From Candidatus Chloroploca sp. Khr17 (GTDB lineage Bacteria; Chloroflexota; Chloroflexia; Chloroflexales; Chloroflexaceae): a stretch of DNA of 64,000 nucleotides. The notes under the pieces were generated by a model, which had not been told where the DNA came from, did no database searches, and saw only the letters and a program-made list of their open reading frames with translations. The stretch lies in NCBI RefSeq assembly GCF_004138165.1, contig NZ_RYFF01000031.1, positions 1 through 64,000 of the forward strand, in the 5' to 3' direction. Positions 17,054 through 24,690 of this stretch are shown here, in pieces (the stretch's first letter is position 1; every line of letters starts with the position of its first letter). The position numbers and the translations under genes are program-made.

Positions 17054-17590
17054 TTATGGCGCAACAACTTCGGTACGACCAGTCACCGGGGTCGGGCTGG
17101 TCAGCGCACGCAAGATCGGGCAGAGTTCGGCGATGTCGCGTTCGAGCGTCGCCACTTCTTCAGGCGTAAGCGAGCCAGTGACCCGTAGCAGGTAGGCCAG
17201 GTCGGTGGGGGCAACCGGGACATGGTCGTTCACCGCAAGCGTACCCCGGTAATCGAGTTGGCCGGTGACCTCGATCTCAAGCTGTTCGAGATGCAACCCA
17301 CGGTCAGCGGCGATAACCAGGGCCGAATGGGCCAGACAACTCGCCAGGGCGCCCAGCAGCAATTCGGGGGCGGTCGGCCCAAGCCCGTGACCGCCAAGGA
17401 CACCCCCGGCGTCGGTCATGACGATGTGCTCGCGCATCTGGATCGGGCGGGCACCCGTGCCAGCGGCGACCTTGACCGTAGCCCGTAGGGGGGCCGGGGC
17501 CGCGGCGGGACTGCGCAGTTGTTCGCGATAGGCCTCGACCAGATCACGTTTGCGTTCAAGATACTCGGGCAAGTTCCATGTCGGAGGCAT
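17054..17590 (-). CDS. OsmC family protein
   Basis: 178 residues. OsmC/Ohr proteins reduce organic peroxides using two Cys; both are here, in LASCLAHSAL (about residue 94) and AELCPILRAL (about residue 160). The start at 17590 is preceded by AAGGAAG at about seven bases. The longer reading by 15 residues lacks such a site. It is cytoplasmic and stands alone. Confidence 0.85.
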   Translation of the reverse strand: MPPTWNLPEYLERKRDLVEAYREQLRSPAAAPAPLRATVKVAAGTGARPIQMREHIVMTDAGGVLGGHGLGPTAPELLLGALASCLAHSALVIAADRGLHLEQLEIEVTGQLDYRGTLAVNDHVPVAPTDLAYLLRVTGSLTPEEVATLERDIAELCPILRALTSPTPVTGRTEVVAP

Positions 17591-17939
17591 ACTACGTCTT
17601 CCTTTCTTGGGCAAGGTTTCAGGCTGCTTTACCATTCAGAGGCGTGCATCCCGTCCTGATGCGCTCGGCCTCTTTCCTATTTTCTATCGTCGAAAGCCTT
17701 GACTTAGAGGCACTACTTTTCAAATAAGCTCACGCGAAGACGCGAAGGGTTAAGCTCACCTACGCAAAAACCTTTGCGCCTTTGCGTTAAAATAGCCGCC
17801 TTATTTGCAAGGTATTGGTCTTAGAGGCTGTCTGAAAAGTCGACAGGCTGCTCCGGAGTGCCGGCTTTAGCCAGCTAAAGCCGGCACTCCACGTGGTGGC
17901 GAACGAGGCTGACACCCTTTTCAGACAGCCTCTTACACT
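17591..17939. other. Gene-free spacer with interspersed repeats
   Basis: This 349-base gap contains a CCTTTGCGCCTTTGCGT repeat near 17774-17790, also found near 47703-47719, and the inverted-repeat element at 17823-17933. No coding sequence was seen. Confidence 0.75.
17823..17933. repeat. MITE-like element with 17-bp perfect terminal repeats
   Basis: AGAGGCTGTCTGAAAAG (17823-17839) and CTTTTCAGACAGCCTCT (17917-17933) are exact inverted repeats around a GGAGTGCCGGCTTTAGCCAG palindrome. It ends six bases before the tsaD stop. A truncated copy in opposite orientation starts at 35740. Confidence 0.85.
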
Positions 17940-19142
17940 CTACTGGCCAAGGCGAAGCGAGGGCACAACATCGAGATCCCAGCCACTCTGGAGGCCGGCG
18001 TGAAAACGGTAAAAGGCAGCGGCGGCGACCATGGCCGCATTGTCGGTGCAGAGGGCGACTGACGGGGCAAAGACCGGCACGCTGGCGCGCCGGGACAACT
18101 CTTCGCGCAGGCGCACATTGGCGGCAACGCCTCCGGCGACCAGAATGGCCGTGGCGTTATACCGACTGGCCGCTTCAACGGTCTTGGCGGTGAGCACATC
18201 AACGACCGACTCCTGGAAGGCGTAGGCCATCTGGCCGACAAAACGTGGATCAAGCGCGGCCTTGGGCGCAGGCGCAACCGAGGCAGGTGGCTCGGCGGGC
18301 TCACGTGGCCGTTCCAGCGAGCGCTTGCCGCGCAAGATCTGCGGTTGGGGGCGACCGGTCGGCGTGGAAGGCGGCTGTTGGTCAGGCGAAGCGGACGGCT
18401 TTTCGGAGGATGGGCGGGGCAACAGGGCGTCCCGCTCGCGTCGTTCCTGGACACGATGAAGCACCGCCGTCTTCAGGCCGCTAAAGGAGAAGTCAAAACT
18501 ATCGCGCAACCAGGCACGCGGCAGCGTCATCGCCGCCGTCGCGCCCTGAGCGGCCTGCTGAATAGCCGGGCCACCAGGGTAGCCAAGGTCAAGCATCCGG
18601 GCCACCTTATCAAAGGCCTCACCAGCGGCATCATCACGGGTCTGCCCCAAGAGCTCGTAGTCGCCGTGGTCGCGCAGCAGCGCGAGCAACGTATGCCCGC
18701 CACTGACCACCAGGGCTACCAGAGGAAATTCCGGCATAGGCAGATCGGTGCGGGCGTCCTCAAGCAACCAGTTCGCATAGATATGGGCTTCGAGATGATT
18801 GACCCCGACAAACGGCAGGTTACGCTGCCAGGCCATCGCCTTGGCCGCATTGAGGCCGGTTAGCAGCGCCCCACTGAGGCCCGGGCCATAGGTCGCAGCA
18901 ACCGCATCGATGCCTTGCCAGCCGCCGGGGACAACCTCGAGGGCCCGTTCGACCACGGGCATCAAGCTCAGCATATGTTGACGCGAGGCAACCTCGGGCA
19001 CCACACCGCCAAAACGCTGATGCATCGCCATTTGCGAGGCAACCACATTCGAGAGCATACGGCGCCCGCCCTGAACGACGGCAGCCGCAGTCTCATCACA
19101 CGATGTTTCGAGCGCCAGGATGGTCTTTGGTTCAACTATCAT
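17940..19142 (-). CDS. tsaD: tRNA N6-adenosine threonylcarbamoyltransferase TsaD
   Basis: 400 residues, longer than the usual 330-350. TsaD transfers threonylcarbamoyl to A37 of ANN-decoding tRNAs. Visible motifs are LALETSCDETAAAVV, the metal-binding HLEAH near residue 116, VSGGHTLLALL and VAGGVAANVRLREEL. An extra segment of roughly 50 residues, rich in Pro, Ser and Arg (about 235-295), is inserted after FSFSGLKTAVLHRVQ. It keeps the frame and all catalytic residues, so the gene is probably functional. It is the last of three adjacent minus-strand genes. Confidence 0.93.
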   Translation of the reverse strand: MIVEPKTILALETSCDETAAAVVQGGRRMLSNVVASQMAMHQRFGGVVPEVASRQHMLSLMPVVERALEVVPGGWQGIDAVAATYGPGLSGALLTGLNAAKAMAWQRNLPFVGVNHLEAHIYANWLLEDARTDLPMPEFPLVALVVSGGHTLLALLRDHGDYELLGQTRDDAAGEAFDKVARMLDLGYPGGPAIQQAAQGATAAMTLPRAWLRDSFDFSFSGLKTAVLHRVQERRERDALLPRPSSEKPSASPDQQPPSTPTGRPQPQILRGKRSLERPREPAEPPASVAPAPKAALDPRFVGQMAYAFQESVVDVLTAKTVEAASRYNATAILVAGGVAANVRLREELSRRASVPVFAPSVALCTDNAAMVAAAAFYRFHAGLQSGWDLDVVPSLRLGQ

Positions 19143-19207
19143 TCGATCGGCAACTCGCTGCTACAGGCACCACACCGCAGATATACGGGGGGGCCAGCGG
19201 GTAAGGC

Positions 19208-19831
19208 TCAGGCCTCGACCGGAGGAAGAGGCGGCACATGATTGACCATACGAAGAATGACCCCAGCGGCATAGGCATCAAGACTGGTAAGGCTGCCCGG
19301 ATCAATGCGCCAATGCCAGTGACTGCCCGGCGCAAGGCCAAAGCATTCACAGAGGACAAGCTGAATAGGGGTTGCGTGGGTCACAACAAGAATCCGCCCA
19401 CCGGGATGATCGTGGAGCAACGCACGCCACGCGGCTGCGACGCGTGCATAGACCTCAGCAAGACTCTCGCCGCCTTCAGCGCGACCATTGATCCCGGCGC
19501 TCCAGCGGGCGCGGGCTTCATCGGGAAACTGTTGCAGCACCTCGCGATAGGTGAGGCCTTCCCAGTGACCATGGTGCGACTCGGCCCAATTCTGATCGAG
19601 GCGCACCGTCACACCACGCCGCCCGGCGAGGATTTCCTGGGCAGTCCGCTGAGTACGTTCGGCAGGACTCACCAGGGCGACATCAAACGGAATGCGGCGC
19701 AGGCGCAACGCAACAGCACGACTCTGGCGATGCCCGTAGGCAGTGAGGGGGCTATTGCTCCAACTCTGATAACGGCGCTCGAGATTGAATTGCGTCTGAC
19801 CGTGACGCACAAACCAGATACTCGTTCGCAA
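19208..19831 (-). CDS. Histidine phosphatase family protein
   Basis: 207 residues. The catalytic RHG motif is in WFVRHGQTQFN near the N-terminus, the acid GHWEGLTYREV lies mid-protein, and the second His is in VVTHATPIQLV. The family includes phosphoglycerate mutase-like phosphatases such as CobC; the substrate is unknown. A TTG start at 19831 is preferred because GGAGG lies seven bases upstream; the GTG six codons earlier overlaps that site. Confidence 0.85.
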   Translation of the reverse strand: MRTSIWFVRHGQTQFNLERRYQSWSNSPLTAYGHRQSRAVALRLRRIPFDVALVSPAERTQRTAQEILAGRRGVTVRLDQNWAESHHGHWEGLTYREVLQQFPDEARARWSAGINGRAEGGESLAEVYARVAAAWRALLHDHPGGRILVVTHATPIQLVLCECFGLAPGSHWHWRIDPGSLTSLDAYAAGVILRMVNHVPPLPPVEA

Positions 19832-19888
19832 TAACCTTCCTCCGGTCACACTTCACACAGAACCTACACCCAATACGTCTCCAAGAAG

Positions 19889-19946
19889 ACCTCACAGGTC
19901 TGCTCGTCCGCATTGGGACGCCCTCATCAAGACCTGTGAGGTCTCT
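19889..19946. repeat. GACCTCACAGGTC inverted repeat
   Basis: AGACCTCACAGGTCT near 19889 and AGACCTGTGAGGTCT near 19932 form an inverted pair separated by TGCTCGTCCGCATTGGGACG. A near-identical copy lies at about 48729-48785, and single palindromes occur near 33979, 35839 and 47651. Confidence 0.85.
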
Positions 19947-19974
19947 GCTCGTCCTTCTTGCCAAGGTATTGAAC

Positions 19975-21024
19975 CTAGACCTGTTGGGCAAGCACATCGG
20001 CGAGCACGATAATGGCGCGCTGATATTCTTCCAGGTCAAGATGTTCATCGGGGGTATGGTCAAGGCGCGAGTCGCCGGGACCATACGCCACAATTGGACA
20101 GCGCCAGGCCGGGCCAACGACATTCATATCGGCGGTACCGGTCTTGTGCAAGAAACCAGGCTTGCCGCCGTGCTGACGAATCGCCCGCACAAACGCCCCG
20201 GCGAGCGGGGTTGTACGCGGGCTACGAAAAGCGGGGCAGCCTCCTTCAAAACGCAGGTTCGCCGGGCCAGCGAACGACGCAACATGGCTGGCAAGCGCAT
20301 CAGGCTCCACCCCTTCGGGCAAACGCAGACCGATGGAGGCCTCACACCAATCGGTCATGCCATCGCCGCCACTGGCGACGCGGCGCAACGAAGGAAGTAA
20401 CTGCTCAAAGAGGCGCTCGCGTCCGGCATTGACGGTCGCGCAATAGGCTTCCAGCGCACGCCAGAAAGCAACCATCACCTCGGGAGCGGCGGGTTGCTCA
20501 CCGGCGCTATGGGCCGCGTCTTGTTCAAGGTGGTAGTGAACAAGCAAACGCCCCTTATAGCCGAGGGTCACCCGATCCCAGCCACTCGGCTCGCCGATAA
20601 TGCAACTCACGGGAGCATACTGCTCGCGGGCATAATGGGCCCCGCGAGAACTAGCAGACTCTTCTTCAGTGGCGCCGATCAAGACCAGGCGACAACGCAA
20701 GCGTCCGGTCAACTCGAGGTGGCGGGCAGCCTGCACAAAGGTAGCAAAAGGACCTTTCGCATCAACGGCACCGCGCCCATAGAGGCAGCCATCCTGAATG
20801 CGCACCGGGATCATCCCGGGCACCGTATCAATATGCCCAAGCAGCACCACGAGCGGACCAGTTGTGCCGAGGTGTCCGACGGCATTGCCAGCGGCATCAA
20901 CAAACGCATACCAGCCAAACTCACGCATCCGGGCCGTCAAGAACGCGGCAGCTTCACCCTCTTGCCCCGAGAGCGACGGAATCCGCAGCAACGTTTCAAG
21001 AAACTCAACAGCATTCATCTGCAT
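19975..21024 (-). CDS. lysK: LysK-type M20 deacetylase (LysW/AAA lysine pathway)
   Basis: 349-residue M20 metallopeptidase. It has the metal-binding HIDTVPG, the LysK-like GRGAVDAKGPFATFV and the catalytic Glu in ATEEESASSRGAHY. These fit LysK, which releases lysine (or ornithine) from the LysW carrier protein in the alpha-aminoadipate pathway. LysW and the other lys genes are not in the window, so an acetyl-lysine or acetylornithine deacetylase is a fallback. There is no ribosome binding site strong enough to decide between the two ATG codons at the start. Confidence 0.75.
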   Translation of the reverse strand: MQMNAVEFLETLLRIPSLSGQEGEAAAFLTARMREFGWYAFVDAAGNAVGHLGTTGPLVVLLGHIDTVPGMIPVRIQDGCLYGRGAVDAKGPFATFVQAARHLELTGRLRCRLVLIGATEEESASSRGAHYAREQYAPVSCIIGEPSGWDRVTLGYKGRLLVHYHLEQDAAHSAGEQPAAPEVMVAFWRALEAYCATVNAGRERLFEQLLPSLRRVASGGDGMTDWCEASIGLRLPEGVEPDALASHVASFAGPANLRFEGGCPAFRSPRTTPLAGAFVRAIRQHGGKPGFLHKTGTADMNVVGPAWRCPIVAYGPGDSRLDHTPDEHLDLEEYQRAIIVLADVLAQQV

Positions 21025-21094
21025 ACGACGTCTCGCCTATCGGCACGATCTCTCCGTGACTTGCATTATACCGCAGGTAGGGGAGAGATAACGC

Positions 21095-23089
21095 TCAAGC
21101 ATCTGGAAACACAGCCATCCGCCAGCAATTGCGACCCGCTTCTTTGGCCTGATAGAGGGCGTCATCGGCGAGGTCAACCTGCTGGCCAAATGAGGCGAAA
21201 GCAGGATGAAAAGGCGCAATGCCAAGGCTGGTTGTCACAGATATGACTACGTCTTCAAACACAAAGGGCGAAGAACTGACAACCTGCAAGAGCCGTTCGG
21301 CAAGCTGAGGGAGATCTTTTTGATCAGGGATCATCATGAGCGCAATAAATTCTTCGCCGCCATAGCGGGCCAGGATGTCACCAGGACGAAGCTTGGCACG
21401 AATGCGACGGGCAAATTCACAGATGACGAGATCGCCAACCGAGTGCCCATAGGTATCATTGACAAGCTTGAAGTGATCGAGGTCAAGCATAAAAATCGCC
21501 CCGCCAGTATCACCAGCTTTGGCCCGCAGAAAAAGCCTGATCCCATGCTCAAAAAAATAGCGGCGGTTATAGACTCCTGTGAGCGCATCGGTGGTTGCAA
21601 GGCGTTCTAGCTCGGCCTGAATTTTATGCCGCTCAGTGATATCGCGGATCGAGACGATATGCACTATCTCGCCATCCCATTCAATGAAACGGGCGGTGAT
21701 TTCCACGGGGAAGACCGTGCCATCACGGCGACGATGCCAACGCAAAGGGATGCGGACAATCTCTTTGCTCGGCTGCACCTCGATTGTGCGCTGGTGCGTT
21801 GCTTCAGGCTCAGCGGAGAGATCGACATTGCGCATCTGTTTGAGTTCCTCTTGCGAAAAACCGTAGAGCGCCGCCGCCGCACTATTTGCCTCAAGGATCT
21901 TGCCGTCAGAACTACGCACGACAAAATTGGCATCAGACTCAAATTCGAAGAGATCACGGTATTTCTCACCCGCCCGCACCAGGGCAATCGTGCCGACATT
22001 AATCCGCTCTTCCATCCGCTTGATCAGGTTATACCTTTCACGATCAAACCGGTTGAACTCCTGGGTTAGCAAGCCAATTTCATCATTGAAATAGACTGGT
22101 ATGTCGGTATTGGCGCTATCAAGTTTCCACTGACGCATACCTACCAGCACTGCCTGTAATGAGCGGGCCATGATCACAGAAAAAACCAGGGGAAATATTA
22201 GGATCAAGATTAAATTAGTCACCACCGTAGCAATAGTTATCGACCAGAGTTGATCATGTAACAAAAAACGAATATTTATATCATTCTGATTATGCACATA
22301 CTGTTCAACGTAATTTGGCGAAACAAACCACACAAAAAGCGTTAAAATTGATATAATAATCATGAGCAAACTTGCTGACAGCGTAACCGTGAGTGAGGTT
22401 GGCTCGCGGAACAAGGTGAGACCGACGATCACGGCAAAGAGCAGGCTGAACATCAAGGTATGCGTGACCAGAACGTGGTAGACAGGCAACGGAGGCAAAT
22501 CCCACGCAAAGGCCAGGCGCAAACCAACGACCAAGGCAAGAAGAACCAGCACGAGCATCTGGAGGCGCTCAACAGGCGTATAGACATGGCGCTGCCGCAT
22601 TTGCACCAAGCGCACCAACACCCAGAGTAGACCAGCAACCAGGACGGCTTCCAGCCACCTCGGGCGCAAACTACCCGTAGATGTGCCTGATCGCCACACC
22701 TCTTGTAGCGCCAGGGCACCTTCTACCCCCAGATAGGCAAGAATCGCCACGGCTACGATTGAGCGTTCACGCGGCAATGGGGGTGATCGGTTATCAGCCG
22801 CCGTGGTGACAAACTGGATCCAGAAGGCAACGAGCAGGGCCACCACCACCGGTTGCAGCACGATGGCAGCGAAGCGTTGTGGAGCAAGCAAGGAGACCTC
22901 AACGAAGGAAAGGCCAGCAAAAAGAGTGGTGCTGAGACAAAACCCAGTTACATAGAGCAACTGGCGCGTTAACACACGGGGTTGGGTGCGGAACAGACGT
23001 AAGATCAGGTACGCCAAGGCCAGAATCGCTAGCGTAAACAGGTTAAGATAGCCAGACGAGGCCGGAGTGAGCAAGAGGGTTTCGGTCAT
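21095..23089 (-). CDS. Membrane-bound PAS-GGDEF diguanylate cyclase
   Basis: 664 residues. Roughly the first 300 residues hold eight or so hydrophobic spans, including a loop before VVTNLILILIFPLVFSVIMA. A PAS domain follows (about 370-490; FESDANFVVRSSDGKILEAN), then a GGDEF domain. The active-site loop is GGEEF (about 577-581), and an inhibitory site RPGD stands exactly five residues before it, so the enzyme should make cyclic di-GMP with product inhibition. No EAL domain is present. The ligand of the membrane sensor part is unknown. The gene is monocistronic by position. Confidence 0.88.
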   Translation of the reverse strand: MTETLLLTPASSGYLNLFTLAILALAYLILRLFRTQPRVLTRQLLYVTGFCLSTTLFAGLSFVEVSLLAPQRFAAIVLQPVVVALLVAFWIQFVTTAADNRSPPLPRERSIVAVAILAYLGVEGALALQEVWRSGTSTGSLRPRWLEAVLVAGLLWVLVRLVQMRQRHVYTPVERLQMLVLVLLALVVGLRLAFAWDLPPLPVYHVLVTHTLMFSLLFAVIVGLTLFREPTSLTVTLSASLLMIIISILTLFVWFVSPNYVEQYVHNQNDINIRFLLHDQLWSITIATVVTNLILILIFPLVFSVIMARSLQAVLVGMRQWKLDSANTDIPVYFNDEIGLLTQEFNRFDRERYNLIKRMEERINVGTIALVRAGEKYRDLFEFESDANFVVRSSDGKILEANSAAAALYGFSQEELKQMRNVDLSAEPEATHQRTIEVQPSKEIVRIPLRWHRRRDGTVFPVEITARFIEWDGEIVHIVSIRDITERHKIQAELERLATTDALTGVYNRRYFFEHGIRLFLRAKAGDTGGAIFMLDLDHFKLVNDTYGHSVGDLVICEFARRIRAKLRPGDILARYGGEEFIALMMIPDQKDLPQLAERLLQVVSSSPFVFEDVVISVTTSLGIAPFHPAFASFGQQVDLADDALYQAKEAGRNCWRMAVFPDA

Positions 23090-23410
23090 TATTTACACAA
23101 AGCCTTGCGCGAAAAGATAATCAAAGTCGATTCGATTTGAATTACCTTTTACGTAAATACAAAGACTAGTATAACACAGCTCACACCTATACCGGTACAA
23201 AGGCTCCAGCATCTGCGCCCCTCTGCGGTGAACAAAACAAGCTTTTGGCGTTGACAGACTGCTCGTTAGTCTGTCAACGCAGTTTTCCGGTCTTTTGTAA
23301 GCCTGGGTGCGTGGGCGTCCCGCCCGCTTTTGCTCCCGAAGCGGGCGGGACGCCCGCGCACCCAGGAAAGGTGTGCACCGTATGGCAGCGCGGGCTTCCA
23401 GCCCGCGCTA
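23090..23410. other. Gene-free spacer with GC palindromes
   Basis: This 321-base gap holds the region upstream of the diguanylate cyclase gene, TTGACAGACT...AGTCTGTCAA at 23251-23278 (an inverted pair of the MITE ends seen at 5582), the GC palindrome at 23302-23366 and a short GCGCGGGCTTCCAGCCCGCGC palindrome just after the VWA stop. Apparent reading frames here are repeat sequence. Confidence 0.7.
23302..23366. repeat. CCTGGGTGCG...CGCACCCAGG palindromic repeat
   Basis: The arms 23302-23328 and 23340-23366 are close to perfect complements of 27 bp. This is the same GC-rich core as the MITE-like element at 5616-5680. Confidence 0.85.
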
Positions 23411-24565
23411 CTATGCCTCACCCCGCGCCGTAACGAAGCCTTGCGCTGCCGCCCATTGGCCGAGGTCGCGGCGGTTGATGGCGGTAGCCATGAGATCTGG
23501 GAAGAGGTCGGGCGTACAGGCAAATGCCGGAACGCCCAGGGCGGTCAGGGCCGAGGCATTGCGCTGATCATACGCTGGTGCGCCCTGGTCGCTGAGCGCA
23601 AGCAGGGCGATGAGTTGTACCCCCGAGGTGGTCAGGTTTGCGGCACGCTGCAGCATTTCGCTGCGGTTGCCGCCTTCGTAAAGATCGCTGATCAGCACGA
23701 TGATCGTCTCTTGCGGGCGCTGCACCAGGCTCTGACAATAGGCGAGCGCCTGATTGATGTCGGTGCCGCCCCCGAGTTGCACGCCAAAGAGGAGTTCCAC
23801 CGGGTCGTTGAGGTCGGTGGTGAGATCAACAACGGCGGTGTCGAAGACGACCATGCGCGTTGTGACGGCGGGCAGTGAGGCGAGCACGGCTCCAAAGACA
23901 CTGCTGTAGACAACGGACGGGCCCATCGAGCCACTCTGGTCAACACAGAGGATGACATCGCGGAGTGAGCCGCGCTTGCGACCGTAGCCAATCAGTCGTT
24001 CGGGGATGATCGTGCGGTACGCCGGCTGATAGTGGCGCAGATTGCGGCGAAGCGTGCGTCCCCAGTCAATTTCGTTGTGGCGTGGGCGGAAATTCCGCGT
24101 TGCACGACTGAGGCTACCGACAATTGCCTGGCGCGTCGGGGCTTCGAGTTTGCGCGAGAGTTCCTCAACAACCTTGCGCACCACCTGTCGGGCCGTATCA
24201 ATGACCCGGTCAGGCATGACGCTGCGCAGGCTGATCAACGTACTCACCAGATGGACATCGGGGGTGACGCTGTTGAGCAGTTCCGGTTCGAGCAGCATCT
24301 GGTGCAAATTGAGCCGCTCGATAGCGTCGCGTTGCATCACCTGGACAACCGACGATGGGAAATAGGTGCGAATGTCGCCGAGCCAGCGCGCCACCGAGGG
24401 CGACGAACTACTCAGACTCGCGCTGCGCTCGCGGTCGTACAAGGTCTCCAGTGCGCGATCCATCGCCAGGTCGTTGCCCTGCAGTGGGTAGCCAAGGCTC
24501 TCATTGGCACTCTCGCCAAGGATCAAGCGCCAACGACGTTGGCGTTCGGTTTCTGTGATAGGCAT
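23411..24565 (-). CDS. VWA domain protein of the SWIM/MoxR island
   Basis: 384 residues. The C-terminal half is a von Willebrand factor A domain with the metal-site motif DQSGSM (about residue 213) and the later Thr/Asp residues in GGGTDINQAL and ISDLYEGG. The N-terminal half is helical and resembles the CoxE-like partner of MoxR ATPases. MoxR-VWA pairs generally act as chaperones that remodel or metallate targets. It is the last gene of the five-gene island, separated from DUF5682 by two hairpins. Confidence 0.85.
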   Translation of the reverse strand: MPITETERQRRWRLILGESANESLGYPLQGNDLAMDRALETLYDRERSASLSSSSPSVARWLGDIRTYFPSSVVQVMQRDAIERLNLHQMLLEPELLNSVTPDVHLVSTLISLRSVMPDRVIDTARQVVRKVVEELSRKLEAPTRQAIVGSLSRATRNFRPRHNEIDWGRTLRRNLRHYQPAYRTIIPERLIGYGRKRGSLRDVILCVDQSGSMGPSVVYSSVFGAVLASLPAVTTRMVVFDTAVVDLTTDLNDPVELLFGVQLGGGTDINQALAYCQSLVQRPQETIIVLISDLYEGGNRSEMLQRAANLTTSGVQLIALLALSDQGAPAYDQRNASALTALGVPAFACTPDLFPDLMATAINRRDLGQWAAAQGFVTARGEA

Positions 24566-24580
24566 AGGTTTGTTGTAGAG

Positions 24581-24659
24581 CTGGTAGGGCTAACGCCCTA
24601 CCAGCCGTATCTTTGCTGGTCAACAACGCCAGCTACGTTGGCGTTGTTGACCAGCAAAG
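24581..24659. terminator. Two adjacent hairpins between DUF5682 and VWA genes
   Basis: A 10-bp stem CTGGTAGGGC/GCCCTACCAG (24581-24604) is followed by a 23-bp stem (24611-24633 with 24637-24659, loop TAC, one G-T pair). Both lie between two minus-strand genes and may separate their expression. Confidence 0.6.
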
Positions 24660-24690
24660 GAACGATTCTGGGACTTGCGCTTCAATCTAG

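Noticed and set aside
23245..23878. Plus-strand frames over the GC palindromes and the VWA gene
   Set aside because: Their N-termini are translated repeat sequence and the rest is antisense to the VWA domain.
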